DNA from: Lachnoanaerobaculum saburreum DSM 3986
GTDB taxonomy: Bacteria > Bacillota > Clostridia > Lachnospirales > Lachnospiraceae
Reading direction: 5' to 3'
Length of the DNA stretch: 64,000 nt
Assembly (NCBI RefSeq): GCF_000185385.1
Contig: NZ_GL622296.1
Span: forward strand, 1,225,103-1,289,102
The translations under genes and the position numbers were made by a program. Under the pieces are notes generated by a model. That model was not told where the DNA came from, made no database searches, and saw only the letters and a program-made list of their open reading frames with translations. Shown in pieces: positions 43,367 to 51,730 of this stretch (the first letter of the stretch is position 1; every line of letters starts with the position of its first letter).

Positions 43367-43391
43367 TGGGCTGTTTGTCAGCCCATTTTTT
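43367..43391 (+). terminator. Terminator after the coiled-coil gene
   Basis: TGGGCTG and CAGCCCA form a perfect 7-bp stem with a TTTGT loop, followed by six T residues. It starts 1 bp after the stop codon and ends the recG-to-coaD transcription unit. Confidence 0.9.
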
Positions 43392-43414
43392 GCGTAATTA
43401 AGATTGAGGTATAT

Positions 43415-44830
43415 ATGATACAGGAAAAAGATTTGCCAAAAGCCTATAAAGATGCAATGCAAAAGCTTTTGGGAGAGGACTATAAAGCATATATAAAGTC
43501 ATTGGATGAAAAGCCCTATGTAGGTATCAGAACTAATTTGTTAAAACTTGATTCTGATAGACTCAAAGAGCTTCTTGACAGAGATTTTAAGAGTGTACCA
43601 TGGGTAAAAGAGGGATTTTACTTTGAAGAAGAAAGAGGTGTACTTACCACTCCGTCAATAAAATATAATAAAAAGATAAATAGTATATCAAAAAATCCGT
43701 ACTATTTTGCGGGGCTTTATTATATACAGGAGCCTTCCGCCATGACACCTGCAAGTATAGCAAAAATAAAACCGGGCGATAAGGTGCTTGATCTTTGTGC
43801 GGCACCGGGAGGAAAATCCACACAGATAGCCTCATATCTACAGGGAGAGGGTTTATTGGTGACAAATGATTTTTCAGCGTCCAGAGTAAAAGCACTACAA
43901 AAAAATGTTGAGGTAAGCGGTATTGACAATGTGCTTATAACTAATGAGGATCCCAAACATCTTTCAGAGGTGTATAGTGAATATTTTGATAAGATAATTG
44001 TAGATGCTCCATGTTCCGGAGAAGGTATGTTCAGAAGAGACAGTGCCGTGTTTAAAGCATATCTTGGAAGAGGTCCTGAAAGTTTTACAGGTATTCAAGT
44101 CGGTATATTAAATGAAGCGGCTAAAATGTTAAAGTCGGGCGGCACTTTAGTATATTCCACCTGTACATATTCAAGTATAGAGGATGAGGGAAGTCTTATA
44201 AGTTTTTTGGAAAATCATAATGACTTTGATATTGACAGGATTACACCTGAATTCGGGTTTGAAGAGTCCAAGCAATTGCCTGGAACTGTCAGACTTTTCC
44301 CACATAAGCTAAAGGGAGAAGGGCATTTTGTTGCAAGGTTAAAAAAGCAGGACGGTAAAAAATATATTGAATTAAAAGAAAATGGGACGGTAAAAAATAA
44401 AAAGAAACAAAAGCCTCCAAAACTTCCAAAGGAGCTTTTGGATTTCTTAAAAAAGATAAATCGTAAATGGGATTATGAGAGAATTTTTATTAATAAGGAC
44501 TATGCGTACTATCTGCCGAAAGATGCACTGATTGATAAGAGTTTACACTATATCAGAACCGGTTTACTTTTGGGAGAGATAAAGAAAAACAGATTTGAGC
44601 CTTTCCAGGCATTGGCTATGAATATAAAGTCGGATGAGTGGGAAAATCCGCTTGACCTTAGTGCGACTGATGAAAGAGTGGTAAAGTATCTAAAGGGGGA
44701 GACCATAGAGGCGGATGATGAGTACAGTGGAATCAGACTTGTATGTGTGGACGGATTTTCACTTGGATTTGTAAAGCAGAACAAAAGAAGCTGTAAAAAT
44801 AAGTATTATCAGGGCTGGAGATGGGTATAA
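43415..44830 (+). CDS. RsmF-type rRNA cytosine-C5 methyltransferase (NOL1/NOP2/Sun)
   Basis: A 471-residue RNA m5C methyltransferase. It has SAM motif I LDLCAAPGGKSTQIA (about residues 124-138), DAPCSGEGMFRRD with the first conserved cysteine (about 195-207), and YSTCTYS with the catalytic cysteine (about 246-252). The C-terminal region from about 325 resembles the RNA-binding domains of RsmF/YebU and differs from RsmB. The exact rRNA position cannot be read. It overlaps the next gene by one base. Confidence 0.88.
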   Translation: MIQEKDLPKAYKDAMQKLLGEDYKAYIKSLDEKPYVGIRTNLLKLDSDRLKELLDRDFKSVPWVKEGFYFEEERGVLTTPSIKYNKKINSISKNPYYFAGLYYIQEPSAMTPASIAKIKPGDKVLDLCAAPGGKSTQIASYLQGEGLLVTNDFSASRVKALQKNVEVSGIDNVLITNEDPKHLSEVYSEYFDKIIVDAPCSGEGMFRRDSAVFKAYLGRGPESFTGIQVGILNEAAKMLKSGGTLVYSTCTYSSIEDEGSLISFLENHNDFDIDRITPEFGFEESKQLPGTVRLFPHKLKGEGHFVARLKKQDGKKYIELKENGTVKNKKKQKPPKLPKELLDFLKKINRKWDYERIFINKDYAYYLPKDALIDKSLHYIRTGLLLGEIKKNRFEPFQALAMNIKSDEWENPLDLSATDERVVKYLKGETIEADDEYSGIRLVCVDGFSLGFVKQNKRSCKNKYYQGWRWV

Positions 44831-45528
44831 TGATTGTCAGAGTCGATAAAATTCTGTCCGAACTTGGTTTTGGAAGTCGGACAGAGATAAAAAGATATGT
44901 TAAAGCCGGAAAGGTAAGAATAAATGAAAATCCGGTAAAAAAACCGGAGGAGAAGATAAATACTGAGATTGACAGACTCTATTTTGACGGAAAGGATGTG
45001 GTCATTGAAGAGTTTGAAACCTATGTGCTTTATAAGCCGGCAGGTTATGTCTGTGCAACCTTTGATAATGTGCATAAAACAGTTATGGAGTTAATAGATT
45101 CAAACAGAAAAAACATTGTACCGGTAGGCAGACTTGACCTTGATACAGAGGGGCTTTTGATACTTACAAATGACGGAAATCTAAATCACAGGCTGGTATC
45201 TCCGTCATCACATGTGGATAAGGTATACTATGCAAAATTTGACGGTGTACTGGCAGATGATGCTATAGAAATGACGGCTAAAGGGCTTGATATAGGTGAC
45301 GGTGAAGTCTCAAAACCGGCAAAACTTGAAATTGTATCAAAAAATGAGGTACTATTAACTATACATGAAGGTAAGTTTCATCAGGTCAAGAGGATGATAA
45401 AAGCACTTGGAGGTGAGGTGACTTACTTAAAAAGGACAGCTTTTGGAGGGCTTGGACTTGACGATTTAAATCTTAAAAGGGGTGAAAGCAGAAAAATAAG
45501 CATGGAAGAGATGAGGAAACTTATATGA
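44830..45528 (+). CDS. RsuA-family pseudouridine synthase
   Basis: About 232 residues. The N-terminal S4 RNA-binding domain (about 1-60, RVDKILSELGFGSRTEIKRY) is followed by a synthase domain with the catalytic GRLDLDTEGLLILTNDG motif (about 98-114, Asp in RLD) and the IHEGKFHQVKRM motif near 180-191. It isomerises uridine in rRNA; RsuA versus RluB/E/F subtype cannot be fixed. ATG 44830 overlaps the preceding stop (TAATG) with GGAG 9 bp upstream. Confidence 0.92.
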   Translation: MIVRVDKILSELGFGSRTEIKRYVKAGKVRINENPVKKPEEKINTEIDRLYFDGKDVVIEEFETYVLYKPAGYVCATFDNVHKTVMELIDSNRKNIVPVGRLDLDTEGLLILTNDGNLNHRLVSPSSHVDKVYYAKFDGVLADDAIEMTAKGLDIGDGEVSKPAKLEIVSKNEVLLTIHEGKFHQVKRMIKALGGEVTYLKRTAFGGLGLDDLNLKRGESRKISMEEMRKLI

Positions 45529-48500
45529 TAGGGCGTAGACCTGCAATGGATAATACAAACGGTATTTTAGATGCATGGATTATGGTAGAACATTTATCCG
45601 AGGGAGAAATCAACTTAAATGATAGAAATATTTTATTATTGGATGATTTGACTGATAAAAGATATAAAGAATACTTTCATACCTTGATGGAAAATTCCGA
45701 AAAAAAGAAGTATAAAAGTTCAGGACTTGTGCTGTATTTAGATATCTTTAAATTTACTGAGGTAACAGATTTTCTCAGAAAGAAATTTGGAGTGGAAAAA
45801 ACACAGAGTGATATAAATTATGGTAACAAGTTCAGTATAGCACTATATTTCGATAGAAATATAAACTTTATCAGTGATAATATTTTTTTTACATGTAGCG
45901 GATATATGAGATATCTACATGAGATACCGAGTAAATCGGATTTTCAAGAATTTGAAGAGAAATTTAAAGAGAAAACAGTCAAAAGATTTGACGGCAGTGA
46001 GGATAATCGGGAGAAATTTGATAATGCCGTAAATGCTTTGCTAAATGAGTATAATATTGATATAGAGAATTGCCGTGTACAGATATTAAGTAATATTGAA
46101 ACGGAGGCAACAAATTTGCACTCTTTCTTTATTGAAGACCTTAATAAGGCAAAGGAAATCAATAATATAAATCTTAAAAGGTATTTGACAGGCGGAAATA
46201 CAAAAGACAGGATAAATTTGGACAGTAAAAAGGACTCTCCAAACTATAATCAATCCGTGTTTGAAAATATATTGGAGCCGCAAAACTATCCACTTGGAAG
46301 ATTCCCCGGTAAAACCGAGTTTGCACTTTCATTTATGCAACAGGTAGCACTAAACTTGACAATAGGATATGATAACAGCAGTATGAGAAGTGTAAACGGT
46401 CCTCCCGGAACAGGAAAGACTACACTTTTAAAAGATATATTTGCTGAATTAGTTGTTAAACAAGCTCATGATATATGTTTATTAACATCAAAATATATAA
46501 GAGGAAGTGACGACACTGTATACTATGGTAAGGCTTCAATAGGTGAACTCACAGATAAAATTGCAGAAAATAATATAGTGGTTGCAAGTTCCAATAACGG
46601 TGCCGTACAAAATATTGTCAATGAACTGCCTTTAAAGGAGGGAATTGATGATAATATATTGTCTGAACTTGAGAAGGCGGATTATTTCAAAGATATAGCC
46701 AATAAGGATATGAAGGAAGAGAGGTTTTGGGGGACTTTCTCTCTTGAAGGCGGTAAGGCTGAGAATATGACAAATATATTGAATAAAATAGAATGTATTG
46801 TCAAATATCTGAATGAAGAATATAAGTCGGACGGTGAGATTTATAATAAATTTAAAAAGCAATATACTTATGTGGCCGGTTTAAGAAGTAATGCGAAGGA
46901 TTTGCAAAAAAAGTATATAAACTATAAGAATGCAAAACAAAATATCAATAATAGTGTATTTGCAAATGAAGAAGCTGAGAAAGTTAAAATAGAATCTCAA
47001 AAGCTTGAGTTTGAAAAAACTGTTGAGAAAAACAGAGCCGACATTAATGAGATTACCGGTAAACTTGACACCATAAAGGCGCAAAGGGAGGATTTGGCAA
47101 ACAGTATTTCCAATCAAAAGATGTCGGTTGAACTGAAAAGAAGTCAAAAGGGCGGATTTTTGGACAGGCTGTTTAACAGTAATAAAAATAAGGCTTTTGA
47201 AAACGAAGTAAATGAATTATTAAACAGATTACAAAAACTTATAGATGAAGATGAGACACTCAGAAAGACCGAGAATGAACTGCAAAATAAATGTAACAGT
47301 CTTAAGAGTGATATTGATTCGTATAAGTATAGATTGGATGAAGATATTGCAAAGTACGAAACTTTAAGGCAATGCAGGGAAAAGCAAAAAGCGGAGTATA
47401 ACAGTATAATAGAGGCTTTTGAATCAGATAAAGAAGCTTTTGATAAAGCACTTGATTTTGAGAAAGATTATGACAGCTTACAGATGTCAAATCCATGGTT
47501 TGATGAAAGGTATAGGATTGAACAATCAAAGCTTTTTGTGTCGGCATTGCAAGTAAGAAAAGAGTTTCTGTATGAGAATAGAAAAAATCTCAATGCTGCT
47601 ATAAATATATGGAAATATCAAAACAATTATGTAGAAAAAAATAAGAGATTAATAAATATCGCGTGGAATTGGATAAATCTGTGTATTCCTGTTATCAGTT
47701 CAACCTTTGCCAGTTTCTCAAGGATGTTAAAAAACATTGATGAAAATGTATTGGGACATACTTTTGTAGATGAGGCGGGACAGGCATTGCCGCAAGCGGC
47801 GGTAGGTGCAGTATTTAGAAGCAGAAATATAATGGTTGTAGGCGATCCGTTCCAGATAAAGCCGGTGCTTACCTTGGATGAAGGAATACTTGCATTGCTT
47901 TCAAAAAGTTATAATGTAAGTGAGTTATATTTATCGGAGTCGGCCTCTGTACAAACTTTGGTGGATGCTGTAAGCAAATATGGCTTTTATACAAGTAAAG
48001 ATATGGACGAGAGTTCATGGATCGGTATTCCGCTTCTGGTACATAGAAGATGTCAGTATCCTATGTTTACCATTTCAAATGCAATCTCATATAATAATCT
48101 TATGGTACAGGGCAAGGAAGGTTACGGCAAGACAGGATGGTATGATATAGGCGGCAAGGCTATAAATAAGTATGTTAAGGAGCAGGGAGATTTTCTGTTA
48201 AAAAAGATAAAATCAATGATTGAGAAAGACCCTAAAATAATTGATAAAAATGAAAGTGATACCATTTATATAATTTCACCTTTTAAAAATGTTGCTTATG
48301 AACTTGGAAGAAAACTTGGGGAAATAGGTTTTACAAGAAAAGAAAAAAATAAGGTGACCAATATAGGAACTATACATACATTCCAGGGTAAAGAAGCACC
48401 TGTTGTTTTTATGGTACTCGGTGCGGACACAAACAGCAAAGGAGCGGCAACTTGGGCGGTAAATGAGGCAAATATGATGAATGTAGCCGCTACAAGAGCT

Positions 48501-48638
48501 AAAAAAGAATTTTATATAATTGGTGACAGGAAGTTATATAGCGGATTGGGAAGTGAAGTTATAACTAAGGTAAATAATATTATTACAGAGTATGGTAATA
48601 AACATCCCGAGTTAATAGATGAAAAGACAGATTGGTAA
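45525..48638 (+). CDS. Large SF1 (UPF1-like) helicase with coiled-coil insertion
   Basis: A 1037-residue ATPase. The first about 285 residues are unassigned. Walker A GPPGTGKTT is at 292-300. A long coiled coil rich in Lys/Glu/Asn (about 420-660) interrupts the motor. Walker B follows as FVDEAGQALPQA, then motif III (GDPFQIKPV) and the C-terminal TIHTFQGKEA and MMNVAATRAKKEFYIIGD motifs of SF1. It resembles large stand-alone AAA_11/AAA_12 helicases, some linked to defence, but the role here is unknown. ATG 45525 overlaps the rsuA-type stop (ATGA). The AT-rich coding differs somewhat from its neighbours. Confidence 0.8.
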   Translation: MIGRRPAMDNTNGILDAWIMVEHLSEGEINLNDRNILLLDDLTDKRYKEYFHTLMENSEKKKYKSSGLVLYLDIFKFTEVTDFLRKKFGVEKTQSDINYGNKFSIALYFDRNINFISDNIFFTCSGYMRYLHEIPSKSDFQEFEEKFKEKTVKRFDGSEDNREKFDNAVNALLNEYNIDIENCRVQILSNIETEATNLHSFFIEDLNKAKEINNINLKRYLTGGNTKDRINLDSKKDSPNYNQSVFENILEPQNYPLGRFPGKTEFALSFMQQVALNLTIGYDNSSMRSVNGPPGTGKTTLLKDIFAELVVKQAHDICLLTSKYIRGSDDTVYYGKASIGELTDKIAENNIVVASSNNGAVQNIVNELPLKEGIDDNILSELEKADYFKDIANKDMKEERFWGTFSLEGGKAENMTNILNKIECIVKYLNEEYKSDGEIYNKFKKQYTYVAGLRSNAKDLQKKYINYKNAKQNINNSVFANEEAEKVKIESQKLEFEKTVEKNRADINEITGKLDTIKAQREDLANSISNQKMSVELKRSQKGGFLDRLFNSNKNKAFENEVNELLNRLQKLIDEDETLRKTENELQNKCNSLKSDIDSYKYRLDEDIAKYETLRQCREKQKAEYNSIIEAFESDKEAFDKALDFEKDYDSLQMSNPWFDERYRIEQSKLFVSALQVRKEFLYENRKNLNAAINIWKYQNNYVEKNKRLINIAWNWINLCIPVISSTFASFSRMLKNIDENVLGHTFVDEAGQALPQAAVGAVFRSRNIMVVGDPFQIKPVLTLDEGILALLSKSYNVSELYLSESASVQTLVDAVSKYGFYTSKDMDESSWIGIPLLVHRRCQYPMFTISNAISYNNLMVQGKEGYGKTGWYDIGGKAINKYVKEQGDFLLKKIKSMIEKDPKIIDKNESDTIYIISPFKNVAYELGRKLGEIGFTRKEKNKVTNIGTIHTFQGKEAPVVFMVLGADTNSKGAATWAVNEANMMNVAATRAKKEFYIIGDRKLYSGLGSEVITKVNNIITEYGNKHPELIDEKTDW

Positions 48639-48641
48639 ATT

Positions 48642-49286
48642 ATGATAAAGAATATTAAGGCATGTATATTTGACCTGGACGGTACTTTGGTGGATTCTAT
48701 GTGGATGTGGCCTGAGATTGACAAAGAGTACCTTGGCAGGTTTGGGATTGAATATGACGATAATTTAAAAAATGAGATAGACGGTATCAGCTTTCATGAA
48801 ACTGCCGTATATTTCAAAAATAAATTCGGTATATCGGACAGTATCGAGAAGATATGTAAGGACTGGGAGGATATGGCATATGATAAGTATAAGAATGAGG
48901 TAAAGGAAAAGCGCGGTTGCCAAAAATTTTTAGAGCAGTTAAAATCAAAGGGTATAAAGATGGGGATTGCTACAAGTAATAAAAGATCCATGGTGGATGT
49001 TGTCTTGGAATCCTTAGGGATGAAGAATTTCTTTGAGGTTATTACCACATCAGATGAAGTAAAAAAAGGCAAACCTGCACCTGATGTATATTTGACCACT
49101 GCAAAGTTGCTTAATGTAGAGCCGAAACACTGCCTTGTATTTGAAGATGTTGTAGCAGGTATAGTAGCAGGTAAGTCGGCAGGAATGAAGGTCTGTGCTG
49201 TTGAAGATGATTTTACAAGAGAAGTAAGACAAAGAAAAAAGGAGTTGTCGGATTATTATATTGATGACTACAGTGAACTGCTATGA
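48642..49286 (+). CDS. HAD superfamily hydrolase, beta-phosphoglucomutase-like
   Basis: A 214-residue phosphatase or mutase. The nucleophile motif FDLDGTLVDS is at about residues 10-19, with a helical cap after it. Motif II is IATSN (about 109-113), the conserved Lys is in KKGKPAPDVY, and motif IV is VFEDVVAGI. The substrate is unknown; it could be a phosphoglycolate- or sugar-phosphate-type enzyme. It lies 3 bp after the helicase and overlaps the next gene by 4 bp. Confidence 0.88.
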   Translation: MIKNIKACIFDLDGTLVDSMWMWPEIDKEYLGRFGIEYDDNLKNEIDGISFHETAVYFKNKFGISDSIEKICKDWEDMAYDKYKNEVKEKRGCQKFLEQLKSKGIKMGIATSNKRSMVDVVLESLGMKNFFEVITTSDEVKKGKPAPDVYLTTAKLLNVEPKHCLVFEDVVAGIVAGKSAGMKVCAVEDDFTREVRQRKKELSDYYIDDYSELL

Positions 49287-49837
49287 TAAAGAAAAAAGGT
49301 GAATACGGTTACAGAAAGTACTTCAAGATAAAGAATGGAATAATGATCGGCTTCTTTATAATTGTTATTCTTGTACTTTTTATAGCTTCAAAGCATACTA
49401 AAGAAAATATGTCAAGGATTCTGCTGGTTTCATCTATACTTACAGTACTGCCGATGGCAAATCTTTTATCGCCCTTTTTGGTGGTGTTTAAATACAATTC
49501 ATGTGAATACAGCCTTGTACAATCATTTTTAGAGGATAAGCATTTTTTATTTGATATTATACTTACTATGAGGGAGCAGGTTATGCCTCTTGATATCATA
49601 TATATTGACGGAGAGAGGATATTCGGCATTCTTTCAAATAAGGCTGATAAAAGAAAAACCGAAGACTTTATCAAAGAGAGAATAAAACTTGGGGGAATAA
49701 GTGTAAATGTAAAGGTCTGTGAAAGTATAAATGAATTAAAAAAGTTTATAAGAGCTTCACAGACTGAAAACAATGTTTATGATAAAGATTATAAATTAAA
49801 GGAGATTAGGGCAATATTAAAAAGCCTGTCGGTATAA
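49283..49837 (+). CDS. Hypothetical membrane protein
   Basis: A 184-residue protein with a basic N-terminus, two membrane segments (about residues 19-36 and 44-67) and a soluble C-terminal domain of about 115 residues with alternating strands and helices. I do not recognise the family. It overlaps the HAD gene by ATGA and the next pseudouridine synthase by TAATG, so it is part of the operon and probably a real, translated gene. Confidence 0.65.
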   Translation: MIKKKGEYGYRKYFKIKNGIMIGFFIIVILVLFIASKHTKENMSRILLVSSILTVLPMANLLSPFLVVFKYNSCEYSLVQSFLEDKHFLFDIILTMREQVMPLDIIYIDGERIFGILSNKADKRKTEDFIKERIKLGGISVNVKVCESINELKKFIRASQTENNVYDKDYKLKEIRAILKSLSV

Positions 49838-50853
49838 TGGTTGAGATAATTGTAGGTGAAAATGAGAGCGGACAGAGGCTTGACAGAGTATTGGAGAAGA
49901 TATTTGTCAATGCAGATACAGGTTTTATCTTTAAGATGCTTAGAAAGAAAAATATCACATTGGATGATAAGAGGGCTGACGGCAAGGAAAGACTGAAAAC
50001 AGGTTCAAGCATCAAAATGTGGTTTTCAGATGAAAGCTTTGAAAAATTGACAAAAAAGACCTGTTTAGCCCCGTCAGGTAAAATCAAAAATAAAGATAAT
50101 AAGGTATCGGATGTCTTCAAATCATATATAATATATGAAGATGAAAATACTATTATTATAAATAAGCCGGCGGGTCTGCTGTCACAAAAGTCACAAATAA
50201 ATGATATATCTGTAAATGACATGCTTTTAGAGTATCTTAAATTTGATGAAAATGCTTTACATACTTTTAAACCGTCTATTTGTAACAGACTTGACAGAAA
50301 CACCTCAGGTCTGTTGGTATGCGGTAAGAGTCTTGAAGGTCTTAGGGTAAACAATGAGCTTATAAAGACAAGGGCTGTAAAAAAGTATTATCTGGCAATT
50401 GTAAAAGGCAGAGTAAATGAAAAATGTGCCATATCCGGTTGGTTATATAAGGATGAAAAGACCAATAAGGTCAGCATAAAAAATAATAAGTTTGATAAGG
50501 CGGACTATATAGAGACCGAATATAAGCCTATAGGATATTTTGATGATATTACTTTACTTTCAGTAAAGCTGATTACAGGAAAGACACATCAGATAAGGGC
50601 GCATCTGGCAAGTATGGCACATCCGATAATAGGTGATTTTAAGTATGGAAAGAGGTCTGTAAATGAATTCTATAAGAAAAAATACGGAATAAAATGGCAA
50701 CTGCTGCATTCATATAAGCTGATTTATCCTGATGATAATATATCGGATACAAAAACTTTCAAAACACTTAGAGGCAGAAGTTTTGTAGCAGATTATAATA
50801 ATGATTTTAGAAAGGTAATCGGAGATGGGTACTTGGAAGACAAGAGGTCTTAG
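49837..50853 (+). CDS. RluA-family 23S rRNA/tRNA pseudouridine synthase
   Basis: A 338-residue enzyme with an N-terminal S4-like domain (about 1-75), the PAGLLSQKS segment, and the catalytic CNRLDRNTSGLLVCGK motif with Asp in RLD (about residues 150-165). It also has the TGKTHQIRAHLA and GDFKYG motifs (about 247-270) of the RluC/RluD group. It isomerises uridines in 23S rRNA. It has a one-base overlap with the preceding gene and a 29-bp overlap with recU. Confidence 0.92.
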   Translation: MVEIIVGENESGQRLDRVLEKIFVNADTGFIFKMLRKKNITLDDKRADGKERLKTGSSIKMWFSDESFEKLTKKTCLAPSGKIKNKDNKVSDVFKSYIIYEDENTIIINKPAGLLSQKSQINDISVNDMLLEYLKFDENALHTFKPSICNRLDRNTSGLLVCGKSLEGLRVNNELIKTRAVKKYYLAIVKGRVNEKCAISGWLYKDEKTNKVSIKNNKFDKADYIETEYKPIGYFDDITLLSVKLITGKTHQIRAHLASMAHPIIGDFKYGKRSVNEFYKKKYGIKWQLLHSYKLIYPDDNISDTKTFKTLRGRSFVADYNNDFRKVIGDGYLEDKRS

Positions 50854-51355
50854 AGGTTCTGCACTGGAAGAATATATCAATTACTCTAATGAAAAGTATA
50901 GAGAAGCCGGGCTGGCATTGATTCAAAAGATACCCACTCCTATAACACCGATTGATATTGACAAGAGTACCAGACATATCACACTGGCATATTTTGACAA
51001 GAAATCTACAGTAGACTATATCGGAGCGGTACAGGGGATACCGGTATGCTTTGATGCCAAGGAGTGTGCGACTTCCGGATTTTCTTTAGCAAATGTACAT
51101 GAACACCAGTTTAAGTTTATGTGTGAGTTTGAGAAGCAGGGCGGTGTTGCTTTTTTGATTATTTTTTTTAAATCTTTGGATAAGATTATGTATGTGCCGT
51201 TGAGTGATCTGAAAGTATTTATGGATAGGATGTATACATGTGGTAAAAAAAGTTTTAAGTTTGAAGAGCTGAACTTAGAATATGAGATACCGAAAAAAGG
51301 TGATATTATTGTGCATTATCTTGAGAGTCTAAGTTTATATCTGTCAGATAAATAA
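50825..51355 (+). CDS. recU: Holliday junction resolvase RecU
   Basis: RecU resolves Holliday junctions in Firmicutes. The 176-residue protein has the N-terminal GLRGSALEEYINYSNEKY segment, a STVDYIGAVQGIPVCFDAKEC motif with the nuclease Asp and Glu/Lys residues (about residues 59-79) and the LANVHEHQF segment near 87-95. The start ATG 50825 is directly after GGAG and the gene overlaps the RluA-type gene by 29 bp. The length is slightly shorter than B. subtilis RecU. Confidence 0.9.
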   Translation: MGTWKTRGLRGSALEEYINYSNEKYREAGLALIQKIPTPITPIDIDKSTRHITLAYFDKKSTVDYIGAVQGIPVCFDAKECATSGFSLANVHEHQFKFMCEFEKQGGVAFLIIFFKSLDKIMYVPLSDLKVFMDRMYTCGKKSFKFEELNLEYEIPKKGDIIVHYLESLSLYLSDK

Positions 51356-51368
51356 AAAAGGAGTTTTT

Positions 51369-51728
51369 ATGAAACATATTGATGCCAGAATTTATAGTGG
51401 AAGGACAAATTTTGAATGGAAAGACTTAAAATTAAACCCTGAGGGACTGCTTCCTGTTATCGTACAGGATTATATAGACAGAACGGTTTTGTTATATACA
51501 CATATGAATGAAGATGCTTGGAATAAAACTTTGTCTACAGGTCTGTTTACTTATTTTTCACATACACATAACAGATCTGTGGTTAAGGGTAAAAAGTATG
51601 GTAACTGTCAATATGTCAGAGAAATTTTTTTGAATGCCGACAAGAATGCACTGTTGGTGAAAGTTTACAGGACAGGACCAAAAGATGATAAAAAGAGCTG
51701 TTTTTTTAATGAGATAGAGGAAATATAG
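51369..51728 (+). CDS. HisI-like protein with lost metal ligands
   Basis: A 119-residue protein with the fold signature of phosphoribosyl-AMP cyclohydrolase (HisI): GLLPVIVQD (residues 26-34), THMNEDAWNKTLSTG (44-58), then YGNCQYVREI. The catalytic metal sites are changed. The DCDxD motif reads Asn89-Ala90-Asp91-Lys92-Asn93, and the GPxCHTGxxSCF motif reads Gly-Pro-Lys-Asp-Asp-Lys-Lys-Ser-Cys-Phe, keeping only the last cysteine. No other his gene is near. Histidine synthesis is therefore unlikely as its role; it may bind nucleotides or do a related reaction. Confidence 0.75.
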   Translation: MKHIDARIYSGRTNFEWKDLKLNPEGLLPVIVQDYIDRTVLLYTHMNEDAWNKTLSTGLFTYFSHTHNRSVVKGKKYGNCQYVREIFLNADKNALLVKVYRTGPKDDKKSCFFNEIEEI

Positions 51729-51730
51729 TT

